A stretch of 64,000 bases of DNA from assembly GCA_902776835.1 (NCBI GenBank), contig CACYRK010000011.1, forward strand, positions 16,072 to 80,071, given 5' to 3'. A program made the translations under genes and the position numbers. Positions 24,934-33,411 of this stretch are shown one piece after another. How positions within the stretch are numbered: the first letter of the stretch is position 1; each line of letters opens with the position of its first letter. Under the pieces are notes generated by a model. The model saw only the letters and a list, made by a program, of their open reading frames with translations. It was not told the DNA's origin and searched no databases. The DNA comes from an uncultured Bacteroidales bacterium. GTDB taxonomy: Bacteria; Bacteroidota; Bacteroidia; Bacteroidales; Muribaculaceae.

Positions 24934-25935
24934 TCAGAACTGGTTCTCGATGATGTCGGTGAGCACATCGCGCATCTCGAGACCAGCGGCGCGCACCTGC
25001 TGCGGAATAAAACTGGTGGCCGTCATGCCCGGTGTGGTGTTGACCTCCAGCATATTGATGCGGTCGGTGCCGTCGTCGTTCTTGGTGACGATGAAGTCGA
25101 TGCGGATGATGCCGTTGCAGTGCAGGATGTCGTAGATGCGCGACGTCTCGGCCTGCAGGGCCGCCGTGAGTTCGGGCGAGATGCGCGCGGGGGTGATCTC
25201 CTCCACCTCGCCGTTGTACTTGGCATTATAGTCGAAAAACTCGTTGTGCGTCACCACCTCGGTGATGGGGAACACCACACTCTTGTTGCGAGTCTTGTAG
25301 CAACCCACGGTCACCTCGGTGCCGTCGAGATAATGCTCAATCATCACCTGGTTGAACTGCTTGAAAGCGTTCTCGATGGCCGGGGCCAACTGGCTCTTGT
25401 CCTTGACCTTGGTGACGCCGAAACTCGAGCCGTCGTCGGTGGGCTTGACGAAGCACGGAATGCCCAACTGCGCCTCGATGTCGTCCTCGGTAATCGAGCG
25501 GTCGACGTCCTTGAGAAGCAAGATGCTGTCGGGCACCGTCACGTTGAACGAGCGCAGGTAGTTGTTGAGCATGTATTTGTTGAAGGTCAGCGACTCAACC
25601 AGCACGCCGCACGTTGAGTAAGGCATGCCGATGAGGTCGAAGTAGCCTTGCAAGATGCCATTCTCGCCCGGAGTGCCGTGGATGGTGATATAGGCGTAGT
25701 CGAAGGTAGTCTTCACGCCATTGTGGGTAAACGAGAAGTCGTTCTTGTCGATTTGCGCCTGCTCGTCGTCGCCAATTTTCACGTGCCAGTCCTGGCCACG
25801 CATCACCACTATGTTGACATTATAACGCTCGCGGTCGAACCATGAGTAGAGCCCTTGGGCCGAGCGCAGCGACACCTCGTGTTCCATCGAGTCGCCACCG
25901 CACACAATTGCTATGTTTCTCTTTTTGCTTTCCAT
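24934..25935 (-). CDS. ddl: D-alanine--D-alanine ligase
   Basis: A 333-residue ATP-grasp enzyme making D-Ala-D-Ala for peptidoglycan. The ATG at 25935 gives MESKKRNIAIVCGGDSMEHEVSLRSAQ, matching the Ddl N-terminus. Other motifs are ITIHGTPGENGILQGYFD, PCFVKPTDDGSSFGVTKVK and the C-terminal MLEVNTTPGMTATSFIPQQ. The start is 27 bases after a promoter. It converges on the Dcu gene with 18 bases between stops. Confidence 0.96.
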   Translation of the reverse strand: MESKKRNIAIVCGGDSMEHEVSLRSAQGLYSWFDRERYNVNIVVMRGQDWHVKIGDDEQAQIDKNDFSFTHNGVKTTFDYAYITIHGTPGENGILQGYFDLIGMPYSTCGVLVESLTFNKYMLNNYLRSFNVTVPDSILLLKDVDRSITEDDIEAQLGIPCFVKPTDDGSSFGVTKVKDKSQLAPAIENAFKQFNQVMIEHYLDGTEVTVGCYKTRNKSVVFPITEVVTHNEFFDYNAKYNGEVEEITPARISPELTAALQAETSRIYDILHCNGIIRIDFIVTKNDDGTDRINMLEVNTTPGMTATSFIPQQVRAAGLEMRDVLTDIIENQF

Positions 25936-25961
25936 TAATAATCGATTATTGAAATATCGTG

Positions 25962-25969
25962 CAAAATTA
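25962..25969 (-). promoter_or_regulatory. -7 element TAATTTTG of ddl
   Basis: On the minus strand this is TAATTTTG, 27 bases before the ddl ATG. Confidence 0.55.
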
Positions 25970-26116
25970 CACAAACTCTGCGACATTCCCCCTCAAAACC
26001 CCATTTTTTTTGCACCCCCCCCCCGTAAGAGAGGCGTCATAAGAGCCGTCACTTTGATTATCGAACCATCGATTGCTCGAACACTCGAACGCTCGAGTTT
26101 AAATAGACATGATACA

Positions 26117-26224
26117 TTATCCAAGGATTTCGTAGCGAATGCCGCCCAACTGGCCACACACGTAGGCCGTAGGCTGGCGGTCATGCTGGCGCAAGTCGTC
26201 GAGATATAGCGGCTCCTTCGGCAA
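26117..26224 (-). CDS. Possible 35-residue small protein
   Basis: Directly behind the sirtuin stop, in the same frame, the minus strand stays open for 39 codons with host-like codon use (GAC, CGC, CAG, GGC, TAC). The only start is a TTG at 26224, giving MPKEPLYLDDLRQHD... and ending QLGGIRYEILG. No family was recognised. It could be a small protein, a decayed gene tail, or a lost C-terminal extension of the sirtuin. Confidence 0.3.
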   Translation of the reverse strand: MPKEPLYLDDLRQHDRQPTAYVCGQLGGIRYEILG

Positions 26225-26236
26225 ATCAAAGGGGCG

Positions 26237-26941
26237 TTATTGGTTGCGGAGGAGTTTGATGAGGTCGGCGACGCCTTCGGTGGCTTTCTTGGGGATGACG
26301 TGCACCCAACTGGGCACGCTGGCGGGGTTGGGGTCGATGTAGTAGACCTCGGTGCCTCGGCGCGCGTATTGCAGCAGTGCCGCGGCGGGATAAACCACCA
26401 GCGAGGTGCCGATGACCACCAGTATGTCGGCTTGCTGAACCAGGCCTACCGCGGGCTCAAACTCGGGCACGCTCTCGCCGAAGAACACGATGTGCGGGCG
26501 CACGGGGTCGCCGTAGGGGTCGCGGGTGTCGACGGTGGTCGTCAACCCCTTGTCGGTGAGTTGGTCGCAAGGCAGTTGGTAGATGCGCTCGGGGTGGCGC
26601 ATTGAGCGCACCTTCATCAGTTCGCCGTGCAGGTGCAGCACATGCTTGCTGCCGGCTCGCTCGTGCAGGTCGTCGACGTTCTGTGTGATAATGCGCACGT
26701 CGAAGTCTTTCTCCAGGTCCACCAGGCCCAGGTGTGCGGCATTGGGATGGACAGTATCCTGCATCTTCTTGCGCATATTGCTGTAAAACTCGTGAATCAG
26801 CGGCGGGTTAGCGGCAAAGCCCTCGGCACTGGCCACTTCCATCACGGGATAGGTGTCCCACAGGCCTCCCGCATCGCGATAGGTCATCATTCCACTCTCG
26901 GCACTTATGCCGGCTCCACTCGATACAACTAATTTTTTCAT
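26237..26941 (-). CDS. cobB: CobB-like NAD-dependent protein deacylase (sirtuin)
   Basis: A 234-residue sirtuin from the ATG at 26941 (MKKLVVSSGAGISAESGMMTYRDAGGLW). The NAD site is GAGISAESG, the catalytic region TQNVDDLHERAGSKHVLHLHGE, and later motifs are RPHIVFFGESVP and VIGTSLVVYPAAALL. It removes acetyl or acyl groups from lysines. The four zinc-binding cysteines of E. coli CobB are missing: KVRC is KVRS here, and only one Cys remains in the module. Zinc-less forms are known in Bacteroidetes. It stands alone with its own promoter. Confidence 0.92.
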   Translation of the reverse strand: MKKLVVSSGAGISAESGMMTYRDAGGLWDTYPVMEVASAEGFAANPPLIHEFYSNMRKKMQDTVHPNAAHLGLVDLEKDFDVRIITQNVDDLHERAGSKHVLHLHGELMKVRSMRHPERIYQLPCDQLTDKGLTTTVDTRDPYGDPVRPHIVFFGESVPEFEPAVGLVQQADILVVIGTSLVVYPAAALLQYARRGTEVYYIDPNPASVPSWVHVIPKKATEGVADLIKLLRNQ

Positions 26942-26964
26942 GACGATTATTTTTTTAAACCGTA

Positions 26965-26972
26965 CAAAAGTA
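26965..26972 (-). promoter_or_regulatory. -7 element TACTTTTG of the sirtuin gene
   Basis: On the minus strand TACTTTTG lies about 24 bases before the ATG. A second match, TAACTTTG at 27031-27038, lies further away and could be an alternative start site. Confidence 0.45.
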
Positions 26973-27177
26973 GGAATAATTTTGCAATTTTCCAATAGGT
27001 GAATACACTTTTTCAATGGAGTTTTTGCTGCAAAGTTACGAATCTCCCGCAGGTCTCGCCATGTCACCCACACTGTCTCGCAGATTACACAGATAATAAT
27101 TAGTTTAATTTGTTTAATTCGTTGATTGATAACAAACTACGAATTTATCTGATATGATGTTTTACGCCCCAAGGTCA

Positions 27178-27300
27178 TTGATGCTTGCTTTTATATGATA
27201 TTAAACACGAATGCCCATGAATTATCCATTAATTAATTTTGATTCAATATATTGCACATCAAAAATTTAATGGATAATTTGTGGATAATTCATATTTATG
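27178..27300. repeat. Dispersed AT-rich repeat, inverted copy
   Basis: GATGCTTGCTTTTATATGAT, then ACACGAATGCCCATGAATTATCCA, matches the reverse complement of the units at 33411-33590. ATGAATTATCC and GGATAATTTGTGGATAATTC pieces match the unit at 33244-33411. Confidence 0.55.
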
Positions 27301-27479
27301 TTTACCACCTACATAGCCAATAATTCATGTTTTGCAACATTCAAGGACCGTCAGCAGATGTTTCAAAATTGCCGCTGGAACTCTGTGTGTTGGGGGCAAA
27401 GAGGGTCGTAATAGGGACGCAAGGAGGGTATATTAGCATTTTTTTAATAAAAAAGTGCCGTTGTGATTGTGAAAAGCAT

Positions 27480-27487
27480 TAACTTTG
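27480..27487 (+). promoter_or_regulatory. -7 element TAACTTTG of the FKBP gene pair
   Basis: TAACTTTG with an upstream TTGTG box, 37 bases before the ATG at 27525. Confidence 0.6.
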
Positions 27488-27524
27488 CACGAAATTTGCA
27501 AGTGAAAATGCTAAACATTTGATA

Positions 27525-28115
27525 ATGGACAAATTAAGTTATGCATTAGGCTTGAGTATGGGCCAGAATTTTCGTGGCTCGGGTATTCAGGACCTTAATA
27601 TTGAAGATTTTGCTGCCGGTCTGCGCGCTGTTTATTGTGGCGAGGAGAAGCAGATGGGCTACGACGAGGCAAAGCGTGTGGTAACCGAGTTTTTCACCAA
27701 ACTCGAGCAGGCTGGTGCCGAGGATAACGCTCGCCTTGGCCGCGAGTTTTTGGAGAACAATGCCAAGCAAGAGGGCGTGCATGTCACTGCCAGCGGCTTG
27801 CAATACCAGGTTGTTAAGCCTGGCGACGGCCCCAAGCCGGGTCCGAAAGATGTGGTGATTGTTCACTACACTGGCCGCCTGATCGACGGCACGGTGTTCG
27901 ACTCGTCGGTCGAGCGCGGTGAGCCTGCAGAGTTCGCTGTGGGCCAGGTGATTCCCGGTTGGGTCGAGGGTTTGCAGTTGATGAACGAGGGTGCCGCTTG
28001 GCGCCTGTTTATCCCCTCAGAGTTGGCCTATGGCAAGCATGGCGCGGGCCCGATCCAGCCCAATAGCACGCTCATCTTCGATGTGCAACTCATCAAAATC
28101 AAGGACAAAAAGTAA
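27525..28115 (+). CDS. FKBP-type peptidyl-prolyl isomerase
   Basis: A 196-residue protein without a signal peptide. The N-terminal helical FKBP_N-like part (MDKLSYALGLSMGQNFRGSG) is followed by an FKBP domain from about residue 90 (VVIVHYTGRLIDGTVFDSSVERGEP, IPGWVEGLQLMNEGAAWRLFIPSELAYG). The layout is that of FkpA/FklB-type isomerases, which catalyse proline cis-trans isomerisation in protein folding. The ATG at 27525 was preferred over a TTG two codons upstream. It is paired with a lipoprotein isomerase 43 bases downstream. Confidence 0.93.
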   Translation: MDKLSYALGLSMGQNFRGSGIQDLNIEDFAAGLRAVYCGEEKQMGYDEAKRVVTEFFTKLEQAGAEDNARLGREFLENNAKQEGVHVTASGLQYQVVKPGDGPKPGPKDVVIVHYTGRLIDGTVFDSSVERGEPAEFAVGQVIPGWVEGLQLMNEGAAWRLFIPSELAYGKHGAGPIQPNSTLIFDVQLIKIKDKK

Positions 28116-28158
28116 AACAGGAAACACACATATTTATATAATATTTTAGAAACTTATT

Positions 28159-29061
28159 ATGAAGAAATTTTTCACAATGGCAATGGTTGCTGTCATGGGC
28201 CTCTCGCTCCTGAGTTGCAACCAAAAGGGTGGCAGCGCAACAAGTAATGTCAGCGCCGCCATGAAGGACTCGGTAAGCACTGCATTTGGCGACTTTGCCG
28301 GTAGCATTTTCAACTTCCAGAGCGCTCAAGACTCGACGCTCAACAAGGAGGCTTTCTTGCGTGGCATGAACGCTGTTCTCAACAGCGACACCGCAAAGAG
28401 TTATCAGGCTGGTATGCAGGTGGCTATGCAGATGATGCAGGAAATCGACCGCATGCAGAAGGAAGGCATCGGCTTCGACAAGGCCAAATTTATGCAGCAC
28501 TTCAAGAAAGCCTTTATGGCCGACAGCGCTGTTTCTGAGATGGCTCTGCAGCAGATGCAGACCGAATACACTGGCCTGATGAGCCGCGCCGCTTCGGAGG
28601 CTAAGAAGAACGACCCCGAGGCTATCAAGCACAAGAAGGCCGGCGAGGCTTTCGTCAACAAGAAAGCCGCTGAGCCCGGTTACATCAAGACCAAGAGCGG
28701 CATCGTTTACAAGGTGATTGCTCCGGGTGCTGGCGAGAACTTCAAGGACGGCGACGCCATCATGACCAAGTACAAAGGCACACACATCGACGGCAAGGTG
28801 TTCGACGAGAGCAAAGATGCTGTGCCATTCAAGACCAACGGTGTGATCCCCGGCTTTGCCGAGGTGCTCAAGTTGATGAAGCCCGGCTCGAAGGTCGAGG
28901 TCATCATCCCCGGCGACCAGGCTTATGGCGACGAGGGTCAGCGTAACCCGATGACTGGCGAATACACCATCTATCCCAACGAGACGCTGGTGTTCGAACT
29001 CGAGACCGTGGGTCTGCAGAAGCCTGAGGATGCCAAGAAGCCTCAGACGCCCACTCGCTAA
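28159..29061 (+). CDS. FKBP-type isomerase lipoprotein
   Basis: A 300-residue lipoprotein with the signal MKKFFTMAMVAVMGLSLLSC and the lipobox cysteine followed by NQKGG. An N-terminal helical dimerisation-like region (about 45-165, rich in Met and Lys) is followed by an FKBP domain (about 185-290: IMTKYKGTHIDGKVFDESKD, IPGFAEVLKLMKPGSKVEVIIPGDQAYG). It should act on proteins in the periplasm or at the outer membrane. Position 200-205 has MTKYKG where most FKBPs have V-HYTG. A strong terminator follows. Confidence 0.92.
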   Translation: MKKFFTMAMVAVMGLSLLSCNQKGGSATSNVSAAMKDSVSTAFGDFAGSIFNFQSAQDSTLNKEAFLRGMNAVLNSDTAKSYQAGMQVAMQMMQEIDRMQKEGIGFDKAKFMQHFKKAFMADSAVSEMALQQMQTEYTGLMSRAASEAKKNDPEAIKHKKAGEAFVNKKAAEPGYIKTKSGIVYKVIAPGAGENFKDGDAIMTKYKGTHIDGKVFDESKDAVPFKTNGVIPGFAEVLKLMKPGSKVEVIIPGDQAYGDEGQRNPMTGEYTIYPNETLVFELETVGLQKPEDAKKPQTPTR

Positions 29062-29130
29062 GGCACACACCGACGCGGCACTACCGATTCGGGTAGTGAG
29101 TGTATGATATTGCGCGTCAACGACTTTCAG

Positions 29131-29173
29131 AGTGTCAAAAACCACATTTTTATGGTTTTTGACACTTTTTTTT
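29131..29173 (+). terminator. Strong intrinsic terminator
   Basis: GTGTCAAAAACCA (29132-29144) pairs with TGGTTTTTGACAC (29153-29165); outer A-T adds one pair, and a run of eight T follows. A smaller hairpin CACTACC/GGTAGTG precedes it at 29079-29098. Confidence 0.85.
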
Positions 29174-29217
29174 TGCAAAAAATATCATTTTTTCTTGGAT
29201 TGCACGGAATTTTGTTA

Positions 29218-29225
29218 TATATTTG
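29218..29225 (+). promoter_or_regulatory. -7 element TATATTTG of the Lrp-type regulator
   Basis: TATATTTG with an upstream TTG box at about 29195, 33 bases before the ATG. Confidence 0.5.
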
Positions 29226-29257
29226 CGCTTAAATTATATTTATCACTTTCAATCATA

Positions 29258-29737
29258 ATGACGATGGAAAAAATCGACAATCTTGACCGCAAAATTTTGG
29301 AAATAATCATGCGCAACGCGCGCATCCCCTCGAAGGATGTAGCAGTGGCATGTGGCGTGTCGCGTGCGGCAATTCACCAGCGCATTCAGCGCATGGTAGA
29401 TATGAAAGTAATCACCGGGTCGGGCTACCGCGTCAATCCCAAGGTGCTCGGCTATGCTACTTGCACCTACATCGGCATCAAGTTGGAACGCAGTTCGATG
29501 TACCGCAAGGTGGTGCCCGAACTTGAGAAAATCAACGAGGTGGTCGAGTGCCACTTCACCACGGGAAGTTACACCATCCTTATCAAACTATTCGCGCGTG
29601 ACAACGAGCACCTGATGGAACTGCTCAACGACCGCATCCAGCACATCCCGGGCGTGACGGCCACCGAGACGCTCATCTCGCTCGAGCAGAGCATCAACCG
29701 CGAGGTGCCCATCCACTACCTCGACAATGGCAAGTGA
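29258..29737 (+). CDS. Lrp/AsnC-family transcriptional regulator
   Basis: A 159-residue regulator starting MTMEKIDNLDRKILEIIMRN; the longer frame upstream overlaps a terminator and promoter. The N-terminal winged helix-turn-helix is at about 8-50 (SRAAIHQRIQRMVDMKVITG). The C-terminal RAM ligand-binding domain is at about 65-150 (CHFTTGSYTILIKLFARDNEHLMELL). Such proteins sense amino acids and act as dimers or octamers. The neighbours do not reveal its target. Confidence 0.94.
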   Translation: MTMEKIDNLDRKILEIIMRNARIPSKDVAVACGVSRAAIHQRIQRMVDMKVITGSGYRVNPKVLGYATCTYIGIKLERSSMYRKVVPELEKINEVVECHFTTGSYTILIKLFARDNEHLMELLNDRIQHIPGVTATETLISLEQSINREVPIHYLDNGK

Positions 29738-29857
29738 TAGACGAAATCAAACACCATCACCCAGTAACATATTTGCAACTTTGAGCAACAAATCAGAGGT
29801 ACCAACTAATGTCGGCACCACTGATTGTATGTGGTAAGATCAACTGTAGTTCGATTG

Positions 29858-30619
29858 TTAGAACGTTTGTATTATTTTTTTGTTAGCTTTGATATAAATG
29901 GACCCTTTGCTTGGTGTGGTAACTTTTCTGCCGAATAAATCATATATTGCTTCATTTGATGAATCGGTTTTTACAGTTGATATGGAAGAATAGGGTATAC
30001 CGAAGTCGCTGCTTGTGAAAATTACTTTACCGTCCTCAATGCAGGATGTCATGCTGCAATACTCATTGTCGTTTGCAATTCCAAGTCCACCATCAATTAT
30101 CCATTTGTCTTTGTTTATACCAATTCCCTCCACAATGTAGTAGAGATAATCTTCGCCAGATGAATCCACACCAGAATCTATTAATAATCTTTTCCTTTGT
30201 GTTCCGTTAACACAGATAACATCTTCCGCTATGACATATCCTGCATCAACCTGGTCACCTATAGTCAAACTCATGTCTAGCAATAAGGTTTGTGAACCGT
30301 CCTCATTGATTCTCCACACTTTTCCATTCTCCTCACGAGCAATGGCTGTCGCAAGTTCCAAGCGGCTTCCTATCATAACAATCTCAATTTTTTTGCAGTT
30401 AATATCATTTACGATGGTATCACCGATTACCGTGACGCGGAATCGGCCGGTAGTGTCGTTGGGCTCGTTGGGCTCATTATGATAGCGATTAATTGTAGCA
30501 GCCTCCCATATCTTGCCATTTGATAGTATCGGCTTGTATGTCGTTTGAGCCATAGACGATATAAAACACAAAGTGATGAAAAAAAATGCTGTTTTAATGT
30601 GGCGGGTATTCATAATCAT
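29858..30619 (-). CDS. AT-rich secreted protein of unknown function
   Basis: A 253-residue protein with the signal peptide MNTRHIKTAFFFITLCFISSMAQ (ATG at 30619 or two codons later at 30613). The body is beta-rich with no enzyme motif that I recognise. The C-terminal 40 residues (AIYDLFGRKVTTPSKGSIYI) are like the sorting-type tails of Bacteroidales exported proteins. Base and codon use are clearly more AT-rich than the neighbours (AAT, ATT, TTT), which suggests recent arrival. Confidence 0.7.
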   Translation of the reverse strand: MIMNTRHIKTAFFFITLCFISSMAQTTYKPILSNGKIWEAATINRYHNEPNEPNDTTGRFRVTVIGDTIVNDINCKKIEIVMIGSRLELATAIAREENGKVWRINEDGSQTLLLDMSLTIGDQVDAGYVIAEDVICVNGTQRKRLLIDSGVDSSGEDYLYYIVEGIGINKDKWIIDGGLGIANDNEYCSMTSCIEDGKVIFTSSDFGIPYSSISTVKTDSSNEAIYDLFGRKVTTPSKGSIYIKANKKIIQTF

Positions 30620-30696
30620 AATATTTAAATTTGTTGATAAATTTGAACTCTGTACCTCTCTCTATTGTTTGTTTAACATCTTTTGTTCTCGTGTTA

Positions 30697-30704
30697 CAAA
30701 GATA
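30697..30704 (-). promoter_or_regulatory. -7 element TATCTTTG
   Basis: On the minus strand this is TATCTTTG, about 77 bases before the ATG at 30619. Confidence 0.5.
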
Positions 30705-30883
30705 CTGATTTGTTTTGTGGATTCCAAACAAAATAACCAGAATTAACCGATATTAACACTTATTGTTGTTTCTTTTTGTTTCTGTTCTTTGTCCTATTGT
30801 CTTTAATCCGATTCGGTTTTAATCATATGCAATGGTTTTAGCAATTGGTCGTTGAGGAAAACATAGAAAAAGTGCAGAATTCT

Positions 30884-31095
30884 TTTGTTCTGCGCTCGAC
30901 TTTTCGCGACTTTGCACCCAAGAAAAGGACGAAGTATTTGACATGCGAAACTAGCAGATGGAGACCGACTAGGACTTTAAGCGTACCTTGCGACCAATGC
31001 GCTTCGTCGTTTTTGCAGTCGTTTTTGCAGTAGACGATAATGATTGGCAACAACAATAATTATCTCATGACTTTTATGCCATGAGATTTTTTTTG
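30884..31095 (+). ncRNA. Candidate RNA unit with promoter-like start and terminator
   Basis: TTTG (30884-30887), 19 bp and CGACTTTG (30907-30914) resemble the promoter family seen before tcdA and the zinc-ribbon gene, although the first two bases of the -7 element are off. About 170 bases follow, with a repeated GTCGTTTTTGCAG (about 31007 and 31018), then an intrinsic terminator. It would be a stand-alone RNA; the class is unknown. Confidence 0.35.
31062..31095 (+). terminator. Intrinsic terminator
   Basis: ATCTCATG (31062-31069) pairs with CATGAGAT (31080-31087), followed by seven or more T. Confidence 0.75.
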
Positions 31096-31103
31096 TAACT
31101 TTG
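31096..31103 (+). promoter_or_regulatory. -7 element TAACTTTG of the FGE-domain gene
   Basis: TAACTTTG lies 68 bases before the ATG at 31171. The leader contains a hairpin CTCAGCTAA/TTAGCCGAG (31121-31142) with one mismatch, followed by GGTTTT. Confidence 0.55.
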
Positions 31104-31170
31104 TAGCCGCAAATTATTTCCTCAGCTAAATGCTTAGCCGAGGGTTTTAAATGTTGAAATATTCATAATC

Positions 31171-32142
31171 ATGAAACGTATTCTTCTTTTATTCGCTGCT
31201 ATCGCATTTATATCGGTTGGCGCTTTTGCACAAGTGCAGACCCAGCCATTGCCTGTAATTGGCGATGTGACTGGCGAAGGAGACGTGGATGGTAGCGATA
31301 TAAACACTCTGATTAACATCCTTTTAGGCAAGGATTCGCAGGACTACAATGGCCGCGACAATGTGGACGGCGAAGGTGGTGTGGATGGTAGCGACCTGAA
31401 CTACCTCATCAACATCGTCTTGGGTAAAGTCAACCCCAATCAACCACAAACCGAGGTTATCGTTGCCAACGGCGTCGCTTTCACGATGGTGACTGTGGAG
31501 GGTGGCACCTACACCATGGGTGCCACGGCCGAGCAGGGCGACGATGGCGACACTGATGAGTTCCCGACCCACCAAGTGACATTGAGCGGCTTCACCATCG
31601 GTGAGACCGAGGTCACCCATGCATTGTGGGAGGCCGTGATGGGCAGTAATCACAGCCGATATAGCGGCGACCCGCAGCGTCCCGTCGACAGCGTCACCTG
31701 GGACGAATGCCAGGAGTTTATCACAAAACTTAATGAAGTAACCGGTCTTACGTTCCGCTTGCCCACTGAGGCCGAGTGGGAGTTTGCGGCTCGCGGAGGC
31801 AACAAGAGCAATGGCTTCAAGTACGCTGGCAGCAACACCATTGACGATGTCGCTTGGTATGAAGACAATAGCGGCACCTCAAGCCACGCAGTCGCCACAA
31901 AGGCCCCCAACGAGCTGGGCCTCTACGATATGAACGGCAACGTGTGGGAGTGGTGCTTGGACTGGTACGGCGATTACAGCAGTGACGCGCAGACCGACCC
32001 CACGGGTCCCGCTTCGGGCGAAGTCCGAGTGGTCCGTGGCGGCGGTTGGCCCGACAGCGCTTATTATTGTCGCGTGACGATTCGAGGAGGCCTCGACCCA
32101 TCGGACGCGTTTAGCTGCTTCGGCCTGCGCCTCGCGCGTTAA
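31171..32142 (+). CDS. Secreted dockerin plus FGE/SUMF1-domain protein
   Basis: A 323-residue secreted protein with the signal peptide [21 protein letters not shown]. Residues about 30-85 form a dockerin-like pair of calcium loops ([20 protein letters not shown] and the [20 protein letters not shown] repeat). Residues about 98-323 are an FGE-sulfatase/SUMF1 domain ([67 protein letters not shown]). Such domains either make formylglycine or bind; few of the catalytic Cys are clearly placed, so a binding role is as likely. The N-terminal position of the dockerin is unusual. Confidence 0.85.
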   Translation: MKRILLLFAAIAFISVGAFAQVQTQPLPVIGDVTGEGDVDGSDINTLINILLGKDSQDYNGRDNVDGEGGVDGSDLNYLINIVLGKVNPNQPQTEVIVANGVAFTMVTVEGGTYTMGATAEQGDDGDTDEFPTHQVTLSGFTIGETEVTHALWEAVMGSNHSRYSGDPQRPVDSVTWDECQEFITKLNEVTGLTFRLPTEAEWEFAARGGNKSNGFKYAGSNTIDDVAWYEDNSGTSSHAVATKAPNELGLYDMNGNVWEWCLDWYGDYSSDAQTDPTGPASGEVRVVRGGGWPDSAYYCRVTIRGGLDPSDAFSCFGLRLAR

Positions 32143-32167
32143 CACGCATCTGAATTTAATTGAGATT

Positions 32168-33193
32168 ATGGATCAAGATTTTGACATACGCAACGAGCGG
32201 CTAAAAACCGACCAGGACTTTGAGCGCGCCTTGCGCCCCATGCGTTTCGACGACTTTGCCGGGCAGGATAAAATCATCGACAACCTGCGCGTGTTTGTCG
32301 CGGCGGCACGCATGCGCGGCGAGGCGCTGGACCACATCCTGTTCCACGGCCCTCCAGGCCTGGGCAAGACCACGCTAAGCAACATCATTGCCAACGAACT
32401 GGGGGTGGGCTTTAAGGTCACCTCGGGCCCGGTGCTCGACAAGCCCGGCGACCTGGCCGGCCTGCTAACCTCGCTCGACGAGAATGACGTGCTTTTCATC
32501 GACGAGATACACCGCCTGAGCCCCATCGTCGAGGAGTACCTCTACAGCGCTATGGAGGACTACCGCATCGACATCATGATTGACAAGGGCCCCGGCGCTC
32601 GCACCGTGCAACTCACGCTTGCGCCGTTCACCCTCATCGGTGCCACCACGCGCAGCGGCCTGCTGACGTCGCCGTTGCGTGCGCGCTTCGGCATAAACTG
32701 CCACCTGGAGTACTACGGCCACGAGGTGCTCGAGGGCATCGTCAAGCGGTCGGCAAGGCTGCTCGCTGTGCCCATCAGCGACGAGGCGGCCCTGGAGATT
32801 GCCATGCGCAGCCGTGGCACGCCACGCATCGCCAACTCGCTGCTGCGACGCGTGCGCGACTTCGCTCAGGTGAAAGGCTCCGGAAAAATCGACACCGCGA
32901 TAGCAAAATACGCTCTCGAGGCACTGAATATCGACAAATACGGCCTCGACGAGATCGACAACAAAATCCTCACCACCATCATCGACAAGTTCGGCGGCGG
33001 CCCCGTGGGCATCACCACCATCGCCACAGCTATGAGCGAGGACCCCGGCACCGTCGAGGAGGTCTACGAGCCTTACTTGATTAAGGAGGGCTTCATCCAG
33101 CGCACCCCGCGCGGCCGCGAAGTGACACAACTGGCTTATGACCACCTGCGGCGCCACCGCCCCAACTCCCCCAGCTCGCTCTTCGACAATTAA
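32168..33193 (+). CDS. ruvB: Holliday junction helicase subunit RuvB
   Basis: A 341-residue AAA+ motor that, with RuvA, drives branch migration of Holliday junctions. Walker A is GPPGLGKTT, Walker B is [10 protein letters not shown], sensor 1 is [19 protein letters not shown], and the C-terminal winged helix ends with the [11 protein letters not shown] motif. Length and motifs are normal for RuvB. It lies 25 bases after the FGE-domain gene with no promoter seen between. Confidence 0.97.
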   Translation: MDQDFDIRNERLKTDQDFERALRPMRFDDFAGQDKIIDNLRVFVAAARMRGEALDHILFHGPPGLGKTTLSNIIANELGVGFKVTSGPVLDKPGDLAGLLTSLDENDVLFIDEIHRLSPIVEEYLYSAMEDYRIDIMIDKGPGARTVQLTLAPFTLIGATTRSGLLTSPLRARFGINCHLEYYGHEVLEGIVKRSARLLAVPISDEAALEIAMRSRGTPRIANSLLRRVRDFAQVKGSGKIDTAIAKYALEALNIDKYGLDEIDNKILTTIIDKFGGGPVGITTIATAMSEDPGTVEEVYEPYLIKEGFIQRTPRGREVTQLAYDHLRRHRPNSPSSLFDN

Positions 33194-33243
33194 AAACCCT
33201 CTCTCAACATGAATTATCCACTATTGATGTGGGTTGTCATATT

Positions 33244-33411
33244 GGCTATATGTAAGGTTAACATGAATTATCCACGAATTATCCATAAATTATTTATGTG
33301 TAATCCTTTGAATACTAAATAATTGATGGCTATATGTAAGGTTAACATGAATTATCCACGAATTATCCATAAATTTGTTTATGTGTAATTCTTTGAATAT
33401 TAAATAATTGA
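33244..33411. repeat. 84-bp direct repeat, two copies
   Basis: Copies at 33244-33327 and 33328-33411 begin GGCTATATGTAAGGTTAACA and contain ATGAATTATCCACGAATTAT. They differ at few positions. Confidence 0.85.

Larger units (their letters stand above)
25936..26236. other. Gap between ddl and the sirtuin gene
   Basis: It holds the ddl promoter (25962-25969), a run of ten C (26015-26024), a short CGAACACTCGAACGCTCGAG repeat also seen inverted at about 4010-4032, and a possible 35-codon gene (26117-26224). Nothing else was recognised. Confidence 0.6.
26942..27524. other. Gap between sirtuin and FKBP genes
   Basis: This 583-bp AT-rich gap contains minus-strand -7 elements at 26965-26972 and 27031-27038, a copy of the GAATTATCCA dispersed repeat (about 27178-27300, inverted relative to 33244-33590), and the promoter of the isomerase gene. 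No gene was seen. Confidence 0.65.
30620..31170. other. Intergenic region with a candidate RNA unit
   Basis: This 551-bp gap contains the promoter of the AT-rich gene (30697-30704, minus), a promoter-like site and candidate RNA (30884-31095), and the promoter and leader of the FGE-domain gene. A 60-codon frame in the middle (about 30850-31030) has no credible start and is not called. Confidence 0.6.

Noticed and set aside
26120..26237. Stop-codon read-through or recoding of the sirtuin
   Set aside because: No recoding signal was seen at the TAA, and the sirtuin is complete at 234 residues. A separate small frame or decayed tail is simpler.
30845..31033. 62-codon plus-strand frame in the gap before the FGE gene
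   Set aside because: No start signal, atypical composition, and it overlaps the candidate RNA unit. It is not supported as a gene.
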